Numbered from the stretch's first letter, positions 35,827 to 48,829 are shown. The stretch is 64,000 nucleotides of DNA from Odobenus rosmarus divergens (GCF_000321225.1 NW_004450659.1:2209767-2273766); one strand, 5' to 3'. Made by a program: numbers and translations. The notes: generated by a model not told the origin, from the letters alone.

Positions 35827-35965
35827 ATCCTGGAACCCTGGACCTAGAGTCAGAGGACACACACTCCAGTTCCACTTCTAATGCTTGATCGCCTTGAGGA
35901 AGCTGTCGAACGCTCCCCTTGAGCCTCAATGTCATCTACAAAATGGGGAATTGTTTCAGCGGAGA
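35827..35965 (+). mobile_element. MIR SINE fragment
   Basis: 'cctagagtcagaggacacac' followed by 'cctcaatgtcatctacaaaa' and 'tggggaa' follows the MIR core order. Confidence 0.65.
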
Positions 35966-36082
35966 ACAAATCAAAAAGCATTTGTAGGCGAGCATACGAC
36001 ACAGCAGTGTTCAATATATTTGGTTCATGTGAGTATTCATGCCAAGTGTTCTCTGCTTTGGAGTTTCTCAGAACAAGATCAG

Positions 36083-36155
36083 ATCCATTCATTTATTCAG
36101 TTAACCAACAATTTGTTGAGCACCTAATATCTGTCACACTCTCCACTAAGCCTCT
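36083..36155 (+). repeat. Short ancient repeat fragment
   Basis: 'tcatttattcagttaaccaa' then 'caatttgttgagcacctaat' match the frequent old 'tattgagcacctactatg' repeat. Confidence 0.55.
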
Positions 36156-39122
36156 GTAAGAACCACTAGCACTATCAGCATCCCATCACTACTGGACAGT
36201 TTCTATGTTCAAATTACCTCTCTTCTAGTATTTTTCCTTCTGAAAAACAGTTAAGAATGTATGTCACATTTGCTTGTTAAAATTATATCTATCTGCAACA
36301 TTTTGGAATGAAGCCCATCCCTCCCTGGGCTTCATTATACTTCACAATTCGCACAGTTGGTGTTTTGTTAAGACACATTAATCAGCACAGTCTCCAAGAA
36401 ATTCTCTCTTGGGTTTGACAGAAGAGAATTAAAATATATCTGGACTTTATCAAGCCTGGTGTTCAGGCTGCCATGGGAGAATGGAGCTGGTAAAGCTAAA
36501 TTAAATTATTAATAATGGAAGTTTTCAATAATCAAAGAAGAAAGGTGGTAATGAACAACTCACAATGATAATGACTAAGCACGTATCCTGCACACCAGGA
36601 CCCATCTGATGTTTATTCTGCAATCTAGGTGTGCCCCTCCTCATTCTACCACCACTGGATACCAAAAATATAACAAGCAAATATCTGAATAATAATAATT
36701 CCTGCCCAGTGGAGTCCCTAGTTATAAATGAATAAAGGCAGACTAGTTTCTTTAAAGCTTGGGTACATAGAGCACCTTTCTACTGAACAATTAATTACCC
36801 CAAGCGGTGTGACTTGGTGCAAGTTTTATTGGTTACAAATGGGCAATAACGCAGCTATTTGAAGCATCACTTTACACTATTAATTCCAGGGAAATCACAT
36901 GCTGATTATTAAGCTGGAAATATTATTAAAATAGAAAAGCCAAAGCTGTTCAGACCCCAGGCAAGCTAATTAACGTAAATACCAGCATAGAGCAAGAGTT
37001 TGAAAACATATTTTCAGTGCAACTACTGGCAAAAATTATTGATTATATAAAACTAATTCTGTATATCCTTAGGGGCCTCTGTTTTCCCTCATCTATATTA
37101 CTATAGAAAGAGAGTGAGTGCCCTCAAAAATAATGAAGAAAAGTGTAGAAAATAACATGATTTTCAACTCCTCTCTTCCAACACTCATCTCCTCCATGTG
37201 ATTGCTGTGGGAGTACAATTTCTGTGCCATACACCATTACCCTGTCTACAGGGCTTCCAATAATCCACAAAAAAAGGTAACTGCTTCCAGCCCTGGAAAA
37301 TACCTTGCTGCCCTGTGAGCTTGTTCCATCCTGAGGAGAGAAGGAAGAAAAAGAGAAAGTGTTCCCTCACTTCACTAATCTCACAAAGTTCCACCAATAG
37401 ACACAGAAGAAGTATCTGAGAAGTGGAAAAGATTTGATTCTGTGATCGCAAGAGAGCAAAGTCCATTTGACTGATCCTCAGATAAACAAAACCACAGTGG
37501 GAATGGCTGAGCCAATGGTTTTTCTATCTTCACACACACATACTTGGTAAACATTCACCCAATTTCCATTGATGAAACACACTGCAGAGAGGCGGCTTCC
37601 CCTTGGTGGACTTTGAAAACTTTCAACTTCATAGTTTCAGTTTTTGTTTCACCCTAAAAATGGAGTTATCATAAATATACAGCTTTTAAGGGTAGGACAA
37701 GGGATTTCTATCGGGTCAGATGAAGGATATCGCTGGACCTCAGGTGACCAAATGGAATTCATGTCTGATATTCTTCTACCCAACACTTCAGAATTACACA
37801 GCCAGTCAGCTTTCCAGGGATGTTCAAGGATACATTGGAAGCAGGGTCTCTGAAAAGCAAAGGCACGTAACCCTAACCTGGTACCAGTGCGTTAGAGCGC
37901 GCCTCTCCTGCCCCCTTCTAACCACACGTCCCTATGGCGCTAGGAGCCTATAAGGTTCGGCAGCATACCCACCTTCTAGACCATTCTCCAGATACCCAGA
38001 ACCCTGGAATTCCCGGCTTCAAAGGGTCTAAAGCCGGCTTCCAGGCACTGTGTGGGTCTTTATACCCTCCTAAGGGCAGACTGCTTCATGGCCAGTGTGC
38101 GTAACCCCAGGCCTGAAAAGTGACTGTGGGCAGTTGTTGGACTGTAGGTTGGGTGTAGATGAGCAGACTGTTTGTCTACACACGTTCCTTCAAGACTCAT
38201 TCCGTTGCACAGTGGAGAAAGGGCAGAAAGAGCAGGGATAAGGCTGTGGGATGGGAGGGCTTCCTGTTCTGAGCTCACAAATGTTATGCGTGGCCTGGAA
38301 TAAGATAAATGACCGACTCAAACCAGCACTGTTCAGTGATGCCAGAAAACATCTGCCCTCTCTCTCCTACACTCGTGGTGACCAGGCCACCGATGAGTAT
38401 GAAATGGGATATGAGGCCAAGAGGCAAAGCCAACGCTGTCCTGCAAACTGGGGCACAAAGTCATCCTAACTGCACCCAACTGCGGGCAGTGGCTTCCCTT
38501 ATAATGACCCCTCATCAGCTCTGTGCCCAGAGTTCCATAAGTAAATGCCATCCGTTGGCATCCAGCATTTTTCTTTCCCATCAGGTTCTTTTCTACTCAT
38601 TAGAGAGTGTTTATGCTTCGTGTACCCAAGAAGTAAATAAAACTTCATTCTTGTCATATACAACAGACTTTGGGTATATAACAGAAAGCATCATATGTAC
38701 TTGCAGCTTCTGTTGTTTATTGGCAAAGCTATTCAGTCTGTTCAATCTGTAGGATGGCATCCTAATAAAAGGCATAAAAAATAAAAGGGAAACCCAAGAA
38801 ACCAGAGAACCGTCAGAAATCTACAGACATACCAAATCACATTGGATACCAGGGCTCCCACATGAGGTAGGAAATCAAAGCCAAATAGCAAACAGAAGTT
38901 TAAAAGAAAACATTGTGATGGCCTTTCTGGATGCAAGCCTGCACGGGGCCTAGGAATGCAGGATTTAATCAGGACCGGTGAGTGTTTTCCAGAAGCTCAC
39001 ACCCTAGAGGAGGGAGTTTCTGGTAAGGCCTAAGGCCACATCCTTGGCACCTGATTCATGTGTCTCCCCTGCTGATTCTTCACGAATTCCAGGAGCCTGA
39101 TTTCATCTCACAGCTGTTACAC

Positions 39123-39155
<33 letters not shown>

Positions 39156-39194
39156 TCTTTCCACAGTACTTCCCGTCAGTCCTACCTCCTGCCA
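36156..39194. other. Repeat-poor stretch with a candidate conserved cluster
   Basis: No gene seen. 36360-37040 is AT-rich, repeat-free and full of TAAT/ATTA words. 38250-38760 holds overlapping open frames (up to 147 codons on +) without a domain or conserved motif that I recognise. Confidence 0.4.
39124..39153 (+). repeat. CA microsatellite
   Basis: Uninterrupted (CA)15. Confidence 0.95.
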
Positions 39195-39199
39195 TTTAC

Positions 39200-39370
39200 T
39201 GACACCAGTTCTTAAACATGACCACACATTACAGTTACCCTGGGAGCTTCTCTAACATACAGATTCCCAAGCAGCACCCCACGGAGACTGAATCAGCAGA
39301 TCTGGAGTGAGGCCAGGACATTTCTACCCTTAGAAAACAATCCGGAGGACTATGAGCACTCAATATTATA
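39200..39370 (+). mobile_element. MER20-like hAT element
   Basis: Starts 'ccagttcttaaacatgacca', then 'acagttaccctgggagcttc' and 'actgaatcagcagatctgga', the order of MER20 (a non-autonomous hAT-Charlie transposon). The right terminus is decayed. Confidence 0.75.
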
Positions 39371-41473
39371 AGCCCTGGAGAAACTCAGCTAGAGTAACAC
39401 AGGCAGGCCAGCAGGCTGCCCAACCAGGAGGCAGCCACATCCTCCTGCTCTGCTCTTACCCAGTCTGCTCCCACTCTGGGGTCTTCCCAGCAGGAACTGA
39501 AGAGGCCAGGCCCAACCCCCTGGCATGAGGGACCACACCAAGAGCTGTCCTTTCCTGCTGTGGCCACGCTCCAACAGACTGCCAATTCCAGCACATTCTG
39601 GATGACTTCTGTATGTGTTCCCTATTTGAGCTTTATTCATAAATCAAAGTAAACACATGCAGCAAGTTCATGAAAACTTTACAATGAGCTATTTTTTTTA
39701 CTGAGAGTCTGTAATCCCTAATCCAATGATAAAACGGGTCTTGTGAATTCAATTTTGACCCATTTCTTTCCCTTCTCTCCCTCTTCCTACCCATCCCACA
39801 CACACCCACACTGTAATCTGTGGGGTTTTTGTTAAACTAATGACTTTCGATGAACAGAGGCCCAACCCTTCCAGGAGAACACATCAACATCTCCAGGAAA
39901 CCATGTAATTTTTCTATTTGTGAAAATGAGTCAAATGTTTTCAAAGGATAAGAATGCTGCTAGCTTCATCTTTGATTCATTCAGAATATTGATGGGAAGA
40001 AATTACAGTTATCTATCAAACTGAATTTTGTGTTTTACAGAGAGCCCAGTGTAATCAGAAAGAAGGCTAAATTTTAAGTCAAATTAGTCAGGTACAAAGT
40101 CCTTCTCATCAGTGGAAGGGCCGAGCACAGGAACTCAGTCCTGCTGTTACCATCACCGACCAGCCCAAAGACAGGGCGGCTGTGCAGAGAGCAGAGGAGA
40201 GGCAAAGAGCTGCCCCCACCCCTGCACCCCCCCCCGCCCCCCCCCCCGGCACAAGGCACAGTTCGGTGTTACCCAGGTGGGGACAGTAATCCCTGCACGG
40301 AACCGGGCCTCTCCTGGGGGCCTGGCTGCCTGTCTCTGGGGATGTTCCACAGATCTCAGGGATGGACTGTACAAGAGAGCCCTCTGATCCTGACAGCCAA
40401 ATATCTCAACACAAAGCGAGGGAGAAGATCAAAGCAGAGCATAGGATCTTAGCTGCCACCCAACATGCTGACACGCTTTTCAGGGTAAAACTAAAAATAA
40501 AAAGACCAGACCCTAAAGGGGAAAATGAACCCACTTCCCAAATGCATACTAAGCTGAAGAAACACTCCTCGATATATTTGATTAACTTATGCCCCGTTTC
40601 TCTTGCTTTATTGTTCTTTTAACTAAGCTTCGGATAATTTTCCTAAGGTCATTTAAAAGTGAGACTAAATGCTCACCCTCCATAAATCCTGACTTCCATA
40701 AATCATAAGACAAAAGCTATGCATAATTCCATTTGTGTAAACATAAATTTGTCATGAAATAACTTAAAGTTTGAGAAAAAATGTGCACAGAAACATTCCC
40801 ATTGGTCCGTTTGGGATGGTCCAAGATTTCTGTTCCTGTCACTTCACTTTTTTCTACTATAAACATTTGTCACTTGTATGCTTTTCAAGCTTAAAAAAAG
40901 GAGGTTAAAATTAGGAAAGTTATTTACCAATGGAATTTATCAGCATCAGACATTAGAATTAATTATCTCAAAACTCTAGGAACAAATGGCTAACATGAGA
41001 ATTCTGATCTCATCACTTCTTTGGCTGTGTTATCCACCACTGCCAAAGTTGTCCTAAGCAGCCCCCCACCACCACCCACTAGTAGGGTGGAAGTATTTCC
41101 CTACCACCTGATTTTGAAACATAGGAACAGAATGAGCACAAATGACAGCTTCCTCACTCTCCTGAAATAGCCACTGATTCCACAAACTATCGCTGGTTGT
41201 TCAAGACAAAGACCCTCAAAGATAAATAAGGATGTCTCCTATCAATGAATTGAAAAATACATTCATTTAAAAATGACTCAGTGTCACAACTGACATTTCA
41301 GTTGTATAGTTCTTGCTTCCACGTTTAACGGAGGCCATAAGACAAGAGGCAGATACGAAATGTTCTCTAAGGCAACTTAAATTGGCTCGATTCATCACCC
41401 TCTGACTTCAAGACAATGCTTAAATAAAATTAAATAAATAAATAAATGTTGGGTTTAGCATTTTACAAAAGCT
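39371..41473. other. Unassigned sequence with a G/C homopolymer block
   Basis: No gene seen. 40227-40247 is C9-G-C11. Frames crossing it translate as glycine or proline runs and are not credible genes. 40620-41400 is AT-rich unique DNA. Confidence 0.4.
40227..40247 (-). repeat. C/G homopolymer tract
   Basis: C9 G C11 on the + strand. The minus strand therefore has two long G-runs, able in principle to contribute to a G-quadruplex. Confidence 0.85.
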
Positions 41474-41649
41474 TCTTTTTTTTAAGATTTTATTTATTTG
41501 AGAGAGAGAGAGAGCACAAGCAGGGGGAACAGCAGAGGGAGAGGGAGAAGCAGGCTCCCCCGCTGAGCAGGAAGCCCGATCCCAGGACCCTGGGATCATG
41601 ACGGGAGCCAAAGTCAGATGCTTAACCGACGGAGCCACTTAGGCATCCC
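41474..41649 (-). mobile_element. CAN-type SINE
   Basis: Antisense copy with T-tail, GAGA tract and 'gggatcatgacgggagcc'. About 20 bp in the 'cgatgcggggctc' part are missing, and the head is degraded. No clear duplication was found. Confidence 0.9.
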
Positions 41650-41959
41650 AACACCTTCATCTTTCTTTCATTTAGGAAAATTCCAAAGTATATTCTCAAA
41701 TATACTTCTGACTTCCAACAAACAGCTTCAGTGCCCCCTGCACAAAGATTTTAAGTGAAATTCCATATTACATGTCAGAGGTCCTGGCACATAGTCTCTT
41801 TCTGCCCTCCCAGCTTACAGCAGCACCCTTGCAGCCATGCTCCTGACCCCGTCCCTAGCAGCCTGCTCCCTCAACTCTCCCCACAACTTCCTGCATCTTC
41901 AGCCTCTGCCCACCCTCCTACACGACAAAGACCACTGCCTCTGTTGGAAAGAGATCATT

Positions 41960-42140
41960 TATTGATGCTGCTTCTCCCAAAGTTCTTTCTTTCATTGCCA
42001 AACTACTTGAAAGAACCATTAATTTTCCTAGAATCCATTTCCTCTTCCTGTTTTCTTCCTGAGCCCCTGAAAATAGGCTTCTGCCCTCACCGAGCCTACA
42101 CCACCATTCTCACTAAAGGCCACAAGGGACCCAGTCATCA
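41960..42140 (+). mobile_element. Possible ancient non-L1 LINE (CR1/L2-type) ORF2 fragment
   Basis: The nucleotide order 'caaagttctttctttcattg', 'caaactacttgaaagaacca' and 'ataggcttctgccctcacc' resembles an old mammalian repeat whose translation carries a reverse-transcriptase-like Phe-Arg-Pro region. The frame here is degraded. Family assignment is uncertain. Confidence 0.35.
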
Positions 42141-42639
42141 CCACCCAGGTCTCTGCTCTGAATTTATCCTGCTTGGAATCCCACACGAAGGGTGAGTGCT
42201 CCTTAACCTCTCCTAGCCCTTCCTTTCCATCTCACCACAACCCTCCTGCCCTATCACCTACTCAGTCTCACTCGGCAGATCTGACCTTCAGTCCTTTCTC
42301 CTGCAGATTCTCTCTTAGCAACTGCACGCATCCCACATCCCCAGCAATCCTATCTGTGAGAGGACTTCCAGCTTAGAACATCCAACCCAGCCCGTCTCCT
42401 ATTACTGCGTCACTGGCCCCTTTCAACTGCCTACTATTGGGTATTCTCATACAGAGAGCCAGAAAATAGTCTGACATGTAGAACAGGATGAGCTTTATAT
42501 ACCAGCAGCTGTCGGGCCACAGGTAAATGGAGTAGCACGAGTGCCAATTAGTAATAATTATAGTGCTTACTTCATGGATTTGCTAGTGAAGATTCAGTAA
42601 CATAAATGTAAAAAATCCAGCTCATTTATATCGATTCAA

Positions 42640-42896
42640 CAAATGTAAGGGGTACTTACTATGTGTCAGGCGAGCTTGTAACACAGCACTTTACAAATAA
42701 TAACTCATTTAATCTTCACAAGGACTCTGTGAGTCAAGTACTACTATTATTTCCATTTCACAGGTGAGAAAACTGAGGCCCACCCAACTTAGGTAACTTC
42801 CCCGGGTCACACAGCTAGTAAGTGTCAAAGCCCGACTCCAACCCAGGCAGTCCAGCTCCAAAGTTCATACTCCGGACTGCTACACAAAGCTGCCTC
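42640..42896 (+). repeat. Well-preserved ancient mammalian dispersed repeat
   Basis: Full order visible: 'cttactatgtgtcaggcgag', 'aataactcatttaatcttca', 'cacaggtgagaaaactgagg', 'gtcacacagctagtaagtgt' and 'caacccaggcagtcc'. It is the best copy of this family in the window. The family name is uncertain to me. Confidence 0.75.
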
Positions 42897-43254
42897 TCAT
42901 CACCCTGCCCTTCTGCCTCTTGACGTGCTCTTGGAATCCAGTAATTGTAATTAAATCAAAAGCCCAGAACGTAAGAGCACCTTACACTTCAAGGCTCTTT
43001 CCTGAACTCCTTGTTGATGAACAACACCAACCTAAAAACTGCAACCTCATTCGTCAGCTTTACTTCCTCTCTCCTCCCCAGGGCCCACTCCTGCCAAGTC
43101 CTGCTGTACCCGCCTCGGAAGCAGCAGTCCTATTCCCACTTCCAGAGCTTCAGCCCCAGCCTATCCCGCCACCGCCTACGTTACTTATTCTTAAAAGAAA
43201 GAAAAAGAAAACCCTTTCTGTACAATACTGGGATGACTGAAATGTGAATAAAGG

Positions 43255-43618
43255 CTGCAGACCAGGTAACAGCTGTGTATCAGTATAAATTTCCTGATTT
43301 CAATAATGATACTGAGGTGTTAAATATATATATGTAACTATGAAATAGTTATGACTAATGACAGTCATCGTCTTTAGGGAATACACACTAAAATGTTTTA
43401 CGGGGAAAGAGGTATGATGTATGCAACTTATTCTTAAATGGCTTAGAGAAAAACTCTTAGTATATGTATGTGGTAGAGAATGAGAGAATGATAAAGCAAA
43501 TGTGGCAAAATGTCAACAACTGATAAATCTGGTCAAAGGATATTCTGAAGCTCTTTGACTATTTTGCAACTTCTCTCTGCGTTTAAAATTATTTCTAAAG
43601 AAAAATTTTTAAAAAAGC
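43255..43618 (+). mobile_element. Old LINE-1 3' end (L1M group)
   Basis: 'tttcctgatttcaataatga' followed by 'gactattttgcaacttctct' and 'taaaattatttctaaag' then A-rich is the 3' end pattern of older L1M subfamilies. Confidence 0.6.
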
Positions 43619-45149
43619 CGGGGGGGGGGGACCAGTCTCCTCGCTGCCCCTAGGACACATAGATCTGACCACCACCCTCTCCCACCACTCCGTTCCCCAA
43701 GGCCCCTCACCAAAGTGGGAAAGGCTCACCATGCACACAAGTAAAGTTCACAGGACTCAGCTGACTTGCAAAGTAGCCCCTGCTTCTATTCCAATCTCCC
43801 AGCACCCTTCCCAAGGACACGCACAAGCTGCCTCCTCCCCATACTTGGGTTCTCCAAGCCCCCTGACCCCACCCTAGCCCAGCCCTGGCATTCTCCTGCT
43901 TCCAGGCCTGTGAAGTGGCCACCTGCTTTGCCTAGACTACAGCCCCCTTTCTTCCTCAAGACAAACATCGAAGTCCCATCCTTCCCATGAAGCCAAATTT
44001 GAATCCTCTTTCTTTCAGAATGGCTTCTGAGATCCACCCGGCTGGGATTGGTTTACCTTACCCTGCCCTCCCAAAGCAGGTGTTTATCACTGTGGATAGC
44101 CTACCTCCCCTCAGCCCTGCATGAGAAATCTTATCTATGTCTTTTATCCAGGAGATTAGGACTTCGCAGAGGTTGATAATAATGTCGTTTTCATCCTTAT
44201 AGCCTCCTGCACCCCGTCATACATAGTTCTGCAGAGATTGTGCGTTTCAGAATTCAAAAAATTTGTGCAGCTGGGGTTGATCGGGACCTGCAGCAGCAGC
44301 TATGAGGTCTCAAGGGGAAGACAGCAGCTCTGGCGGTGAGAACTGAACAAGGCAAGTTTTTGTGGGGCATGTCCCCACTCTCCACAGCGCCCACCTCTGA
44401 GGAAAGGCCTTCCTGTGCTCAGTAACACTCCCCAAGCTAGTGCGTGTGGAGCCTCCCTTGCTGCTTCGCTCAGGAGCCTCAGTGTGGGAACGACTGCTTT
44501 CAGAACTTTGCCTTTCAATTTTTTTTAAGAAAAAGATAAAATCAAGCCTTTTGAGAAAACTTACCTGAAAGAGTATTATGTAATTCCTTAGAAAGTTCTA
44601 GGTAAAAGGCCAAACAAGGACGTTCACGGAAGAAGGGACCCTGAATTCCATTTGCCTTTCAAGTCGTCTTTCACCTAATGTCACCCTCCCTCTGCATCTT
44701 GTCCCTCTCTTTCTGCTGGCGCACGTAGCTCCGGACAGATAAGGGCTCTGATCCACCTGTCTCTTCCACCTCCTGAGAGGACTGAGGCTCAAGGGAGGTG
44801 AAGGGACTTGCCAAAGGTTATGGCGCCCTAAAGTGGCTCCAAGTTTGTTAGCAGATCTGTATGTTCCACAAATGGAGCTCAGGGCCAAAGTCTGAGATCT
44901 GGGAGTGGGGCACATAGTTACTGCCAGAAAAGTCAATGGCATTCTTACAAGAGAATAGGAGGAAAATACAAGACCAAAGTTAGGAGCTTAGGAAAACCTG
45001 CATTTCGGGGGCGCAGTAAGTCATCCTGGGGTCCCGAATGTGGCCTTTCCAATAAAACTCCAGGGGCTTACTTCCTAAAACTCTTCCTATTGAGAGGAAC
45101 ATGAACATTCATCACTCTTGAGTCAGACCTAAATAAAAGACCCATTCTT
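43619..45149. other. Unassigned sequence starting with a G11 run
   Basis: G-run at 43620-43630. 43640-44140 is comparatively GC-rich unique DNA without a credible exon. 44755-44815 carries a 'gaggactgaggctcaaggga' core of the ancient dispersed repeat. Confidence 0.4.
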
Positions 45150-45445
45150 TTCGTCTTTCATTCATTCAGCAAGTACTGGTTGAATGTCTAACATATATCA
45201 GAAACTACTCTAGGTGTGGAGGGAACATTAGTGTGCCAAACTAAGTCCCCGTGTGCGAGAATTTACTAGAACTAGATACTGCTTTTATAATCTTGTGGTA
45301 TCTGAAAACTCAGACTTCCTAGAGCAAATTATTTATTCCCCATGAACTTCATTTCCCTCATCTGTTAAATGGGAATATCAAAAAAATCTCATCATCCGCA
45401 TCCCATAAGATTGCGGTGTGAATGGGTGAAATATCACCTATAATG
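45150..45445 (+). repeat. Ancient repeat fragments (dispersed repeat and MIR-like)
   Basis: 45150-45240 reads 'cattcattcagcaagtactg' and 'ctactctaggtgtgga'. 45295-45445 has a MIR-like 'catttccctcatctgttaaa' and 'tggg'. Both are diverged. Confidence 0.55.
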
Positions 45446-46029
45446 GGCCCAGTAGAGAGCTTCACATTCATCCAGAAGAGGCAATATGTGATTATGATTA
45501 CACAGTACCCTAAAACCAGAGTCACCATTCACTTATCCCTCAGAACGAAACCTGAATAGTCCTGTCACCATATCCTAAATCTATCCAGTCATTCAGAATC
45601 AACCCTCATGATTTTTGTTATTTCTGCATTCAACTCTGTAATAGACTCAACACTTTTATCCTAACTTCAAGCAAGAATGGAATGGTATGTAGAACCACAG
45701 GTTTTATATGCAAGTTTTGTATCTTTACTATACACATTAAGTTCATAAGTAATTACTAAAATTTCAAAGGTCCATTCATGTGATAGAGCACCTAAAATTA
45801 ACTCCGATATCACTGGAAGTATGCTGGGTCTACTTTGGGCAACACTTGTCCATATGCTCAACTTTGCAGAGCTGATGTCAATATCTAAATTTGGTTTATT
45901 TAAATGAAACACATTTCGCAGAGCCCCAGAGTCTGCCATCCTCTTGGTGTCCTCCCCACTGCTGCTCTCCTAAGGCAGCCCCTCCGCATCTCTGCCCAGC
46001 ACGACTGCCACAGGCCCTCAGCTTCTGCC

Positions 46030-46535
46030 CTTGAAACCAGATCACGTCTCGCCAAGGAATTCCCATGTCCGTTGGAATAAAGGCACAGAACTTACTGTGC
46101 TCTGGAAAAGCCCTGCATGATCTGGCCTCTGCTTGTCTCCACAGCACATTCCCTCCCACGCTCCTCACTGCAAGCGTGGTTGCAGCCACAATGAGTATGA
46201 TCCAGACGCCCTGTGCATCAGCCACTCCTCTGCTCACAGCACTTTTTCCAGATCCTCACAGCTTGCTCCCTTACTTCAGAGGCCTTCCCTGAACACCCAC
46301 TCACTCCTCCATCACCCTCTTTGTACCCACCTTGCTTTATTTTCTCTGCAACACTTATCACTAGCAAACATCAAATGAGGTATTCGTGCATTTGTTTACT
46401 GTCAAACCCCAGTAGGTTTTAAGCCTCAGGAGGGCCCGCATTTTGCAAGCACTGTACGACTACTACATGAGTAATGCCTGAAATAGCATGGAAGCCACTC
46501 AACAAATATTTGTTGACTGAAGGCGTGAGTGGATG
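46030..46535 (+). mobile_element. LINE-2 3' end
   Basis: Typical L2 order: 'agccctgcatgatctggcct', 'acattccctcccacgctcct', 'agaggccttccctgaacacc', 'caacaaatatttgttgactg'. The overlapping open frames at 46065-46422 are translations of this repeat. Confidence 0.8.
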
Positions 46536-47019
46536 ACAACAGGTAGATAATGAGTATTCTAACATGTTCATCTGCAGTTTCTCTAGGACTTGAAGAGTGC
46601 AAAGTAAGAAATGGAACCCTGGAATTCAGGAAAGAGGAAAGCAAAAAAGAAAAACATTTGAAAGCAAGACTAAAAACACAGAGACCGACCCACCAAAGTC
46701 CTCCAAATGCTACTATCAGAGTATTAGCCCCCAAATGCAGAAATTAGTTGGCAAATACAGGTCAGGATATGGATAGAATTGGAAAAGAACTAATTTAATT
46801 ATGCAAAAATCTGCGGTGCTTGATTTAGTTTAAGAAAAGGGAGGGGGACTGTAGAAGTAAATAAATAAAGTAAAATTTTTATTTTAGCCTTAATGACAAA
46901 CCATCCCTTTATTAAACTTTAAAAACAAGTGGTGGGGTAACTAGGTAGAATTTGGGGGTTTTCTTCGGCCTAGTCTGTAGAAGTGCTAATGAATAGTAAA
47001 ACTGCCAAAACAGAGGTTG
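46536..47019. other. Unassigned sequence
   Basis: No gene seen; Lys-rich open frame at 46550-46747 without motif. Confidence 0.4.
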
Positions 47020-47535
47020 CTAAAATTAAGAAAAAGAATGAAATAACATCTAGTAAACTTAGGCCCCAGTTCACAGCCTCCCTGTATCTACACCATTTGA
47101 CCCATACCTTTCCTTCACTCTGACTCTGAGTCCTACTGTGACTTGCTTTGGCCAGTGGGATATTACCAAACATAACGCAAATAGAGTGTTGAAAGGCACA
47201 TGTGTGTTGCCAACATACCCACTTGCATGATTGGGCCGGCTGACTTTTGGACCCCAGTCACTGCACTGGGAACATGCCTAGACTAGTCTGCTGGAGGGAT
47301 GAGAACACCAGTGAGATGCATGCAGAGTGGTGTGAGTTTTCCCAATCAAGGACATTTTAGATGGCCAGCTAACCACTAATGCATGAGTAAGGCCAGCTAA
47401 ATAATCAGAATCTGGGTTAGATAAGCAGAATTTCCCTGGCTAAAGAGTAGACCCATGAAAATAATAAATTGTTGCCATTTTAAGACACTATGATTTGGAG
47501 TACTTTGTTACACTGCCATAGCTAACTGATACAAC
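47020..47535 (+). mobile_element. LTR-like remnant (MaLR/MLT-like), solo
   Basis: The 3' end reads 'aataaattgttgccatttta', then 'gacactatgatttggagtac' and 'ctaactgatacaa', a typical end of old mammalian MaLR-type LTRs. Upstream 'gacttgctttggccagtggg' also fits. No internal retroviral genes are present. The class is tentative. Confidence 0.5.
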
Positions 47536-48459
47536 TTGGGATAATTACCCTCCAAATAACCAAGAGATTAGAAGTGGAGTTTGAGAGGAGTCTCCCTAAA
47601 TTTAAATTCAAAGTCAAAATTTTAAAATATTTTCTCCACAAGCCAAAAGATTTAAAATAACAAGTCACCTGAGAAAAAGAAGTCTTAATTTTCCAGTTAA
47701 ACTGTTTAAAGTCATTCGAAAACAATAGAATTATGGGGAAATACGTTCAATATAATTGCAACTTGAAGCTGAACTACTGGCATCCCCTTAAATTATAAAC
47801 ACGGGGTAATCTTTTACAAGTATAAATATGTTACACCCAGTAGGCTGTTGGTTTTCTTTGTGGGCTCCAATAAAAACAAAATGGAACCGCATATGTCTGC
47901 TTCATCCTTCAGTAGTTCTTCCCTAGCCTCATCACAGGGGACTTGTGATTTCCACAGCACTGGAGCCTATTTTCATTAAAGGAAACTATTCCTTCTTTCA
48001 TCTTTAAAAAATTAACCATGTTCTTATCCATGTACCAAATTCACTTAAAGAACTGTAGCTAAAATACACCAATGATAATTTGCTTCTATTCTGACTTCTG
48101 TACTGACATAAGCACTACCTTTTTCCCCTTCCAGGTTATTCGTCTTTCTTCCCTATTTCGCAGGAGGTCCGCACCAGACCATCAGGTGTCACAATACAGA
48201 AGTGAATAACAAAGCAGACACCCAAAGAACACACCCGGTGTTTGAAAAGGTTTTCTCACCCAACCTCCTTCTCACTCACAGCCTCATACCCAGCCCAGGT
48301 GAACTTTTAGTTCATGCCAAATCCATTTTAAAGTCTGTTCCATAAAAATATACATCTTTGTATGAGAATAAACCGGCCACGTTGAGAATATTATTAAAGA
48401 CACTGTACTAAGTCCTCCCCTTTGCTTAGTCTCATGTGCTCCTCCTATGTTGTGTCTTA
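47536..48459. other. Unassigned AT-rich sequence
   Basis: No gene or repeat recognised. Confidence 0.4.
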
Positions 48460-48806
48460 GTTTGTTCCAGAATACCACAGACAAAATACCATAGACTGGG
48501 AGGCTTATACCCAACAGAAATTGATTGCTCACAGTGCTGGAGGCTGCAAGTCTGAGATCAGGGTGCCAGAATGGTCAGGGGAGGGCCCCCTTCCAGGCTG
48601 CAGACTTATCTTTGTATCCTCAAATAGGAGCAGGGCCTGGAGAGCTCTATGGGGCCTCTCCTGTGAGGGCATTAACTCCATTCATTAGGGCTTTGCTTCA
48701 TGGCCTAAACTGCAAAGGTCCCAACCCCTAGTACTACCATAATACTGGCCATCAGGATTCCAACATAGGAATTTGGGGGGGATCCAAACATTCAGCCCAG
48801 AGCATG
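48460..48806 (-). mobile_element. ERVL-MaLR solo LTR (MLT1-like)
   Basis: Reverse-complement order of an MLT1-type LTR: 'ataccatagactgggaggct', 'acagaaattgattgctcaca', 'gctggaggctgcaagtctga', and near the right end 'aggaatttgggggggatcca'. It is an LTR only, without gag, pro, pol or env, so it has no coding capacity. Confidence 0.75.
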
Positions 48807-48829
48807 TGGTAAGCGGAGCGTGGATTCTT

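Noticed and set aside
38309..38752. 147-codon open frame
   Set aside because: No recognisable domain, overlapped by frames on both strands, no splice or poly(A) context.
46065..46422. Overlapping plus-strand open frames
   Set aside because: They lie in a LINE-2 3' end and are non-coding.
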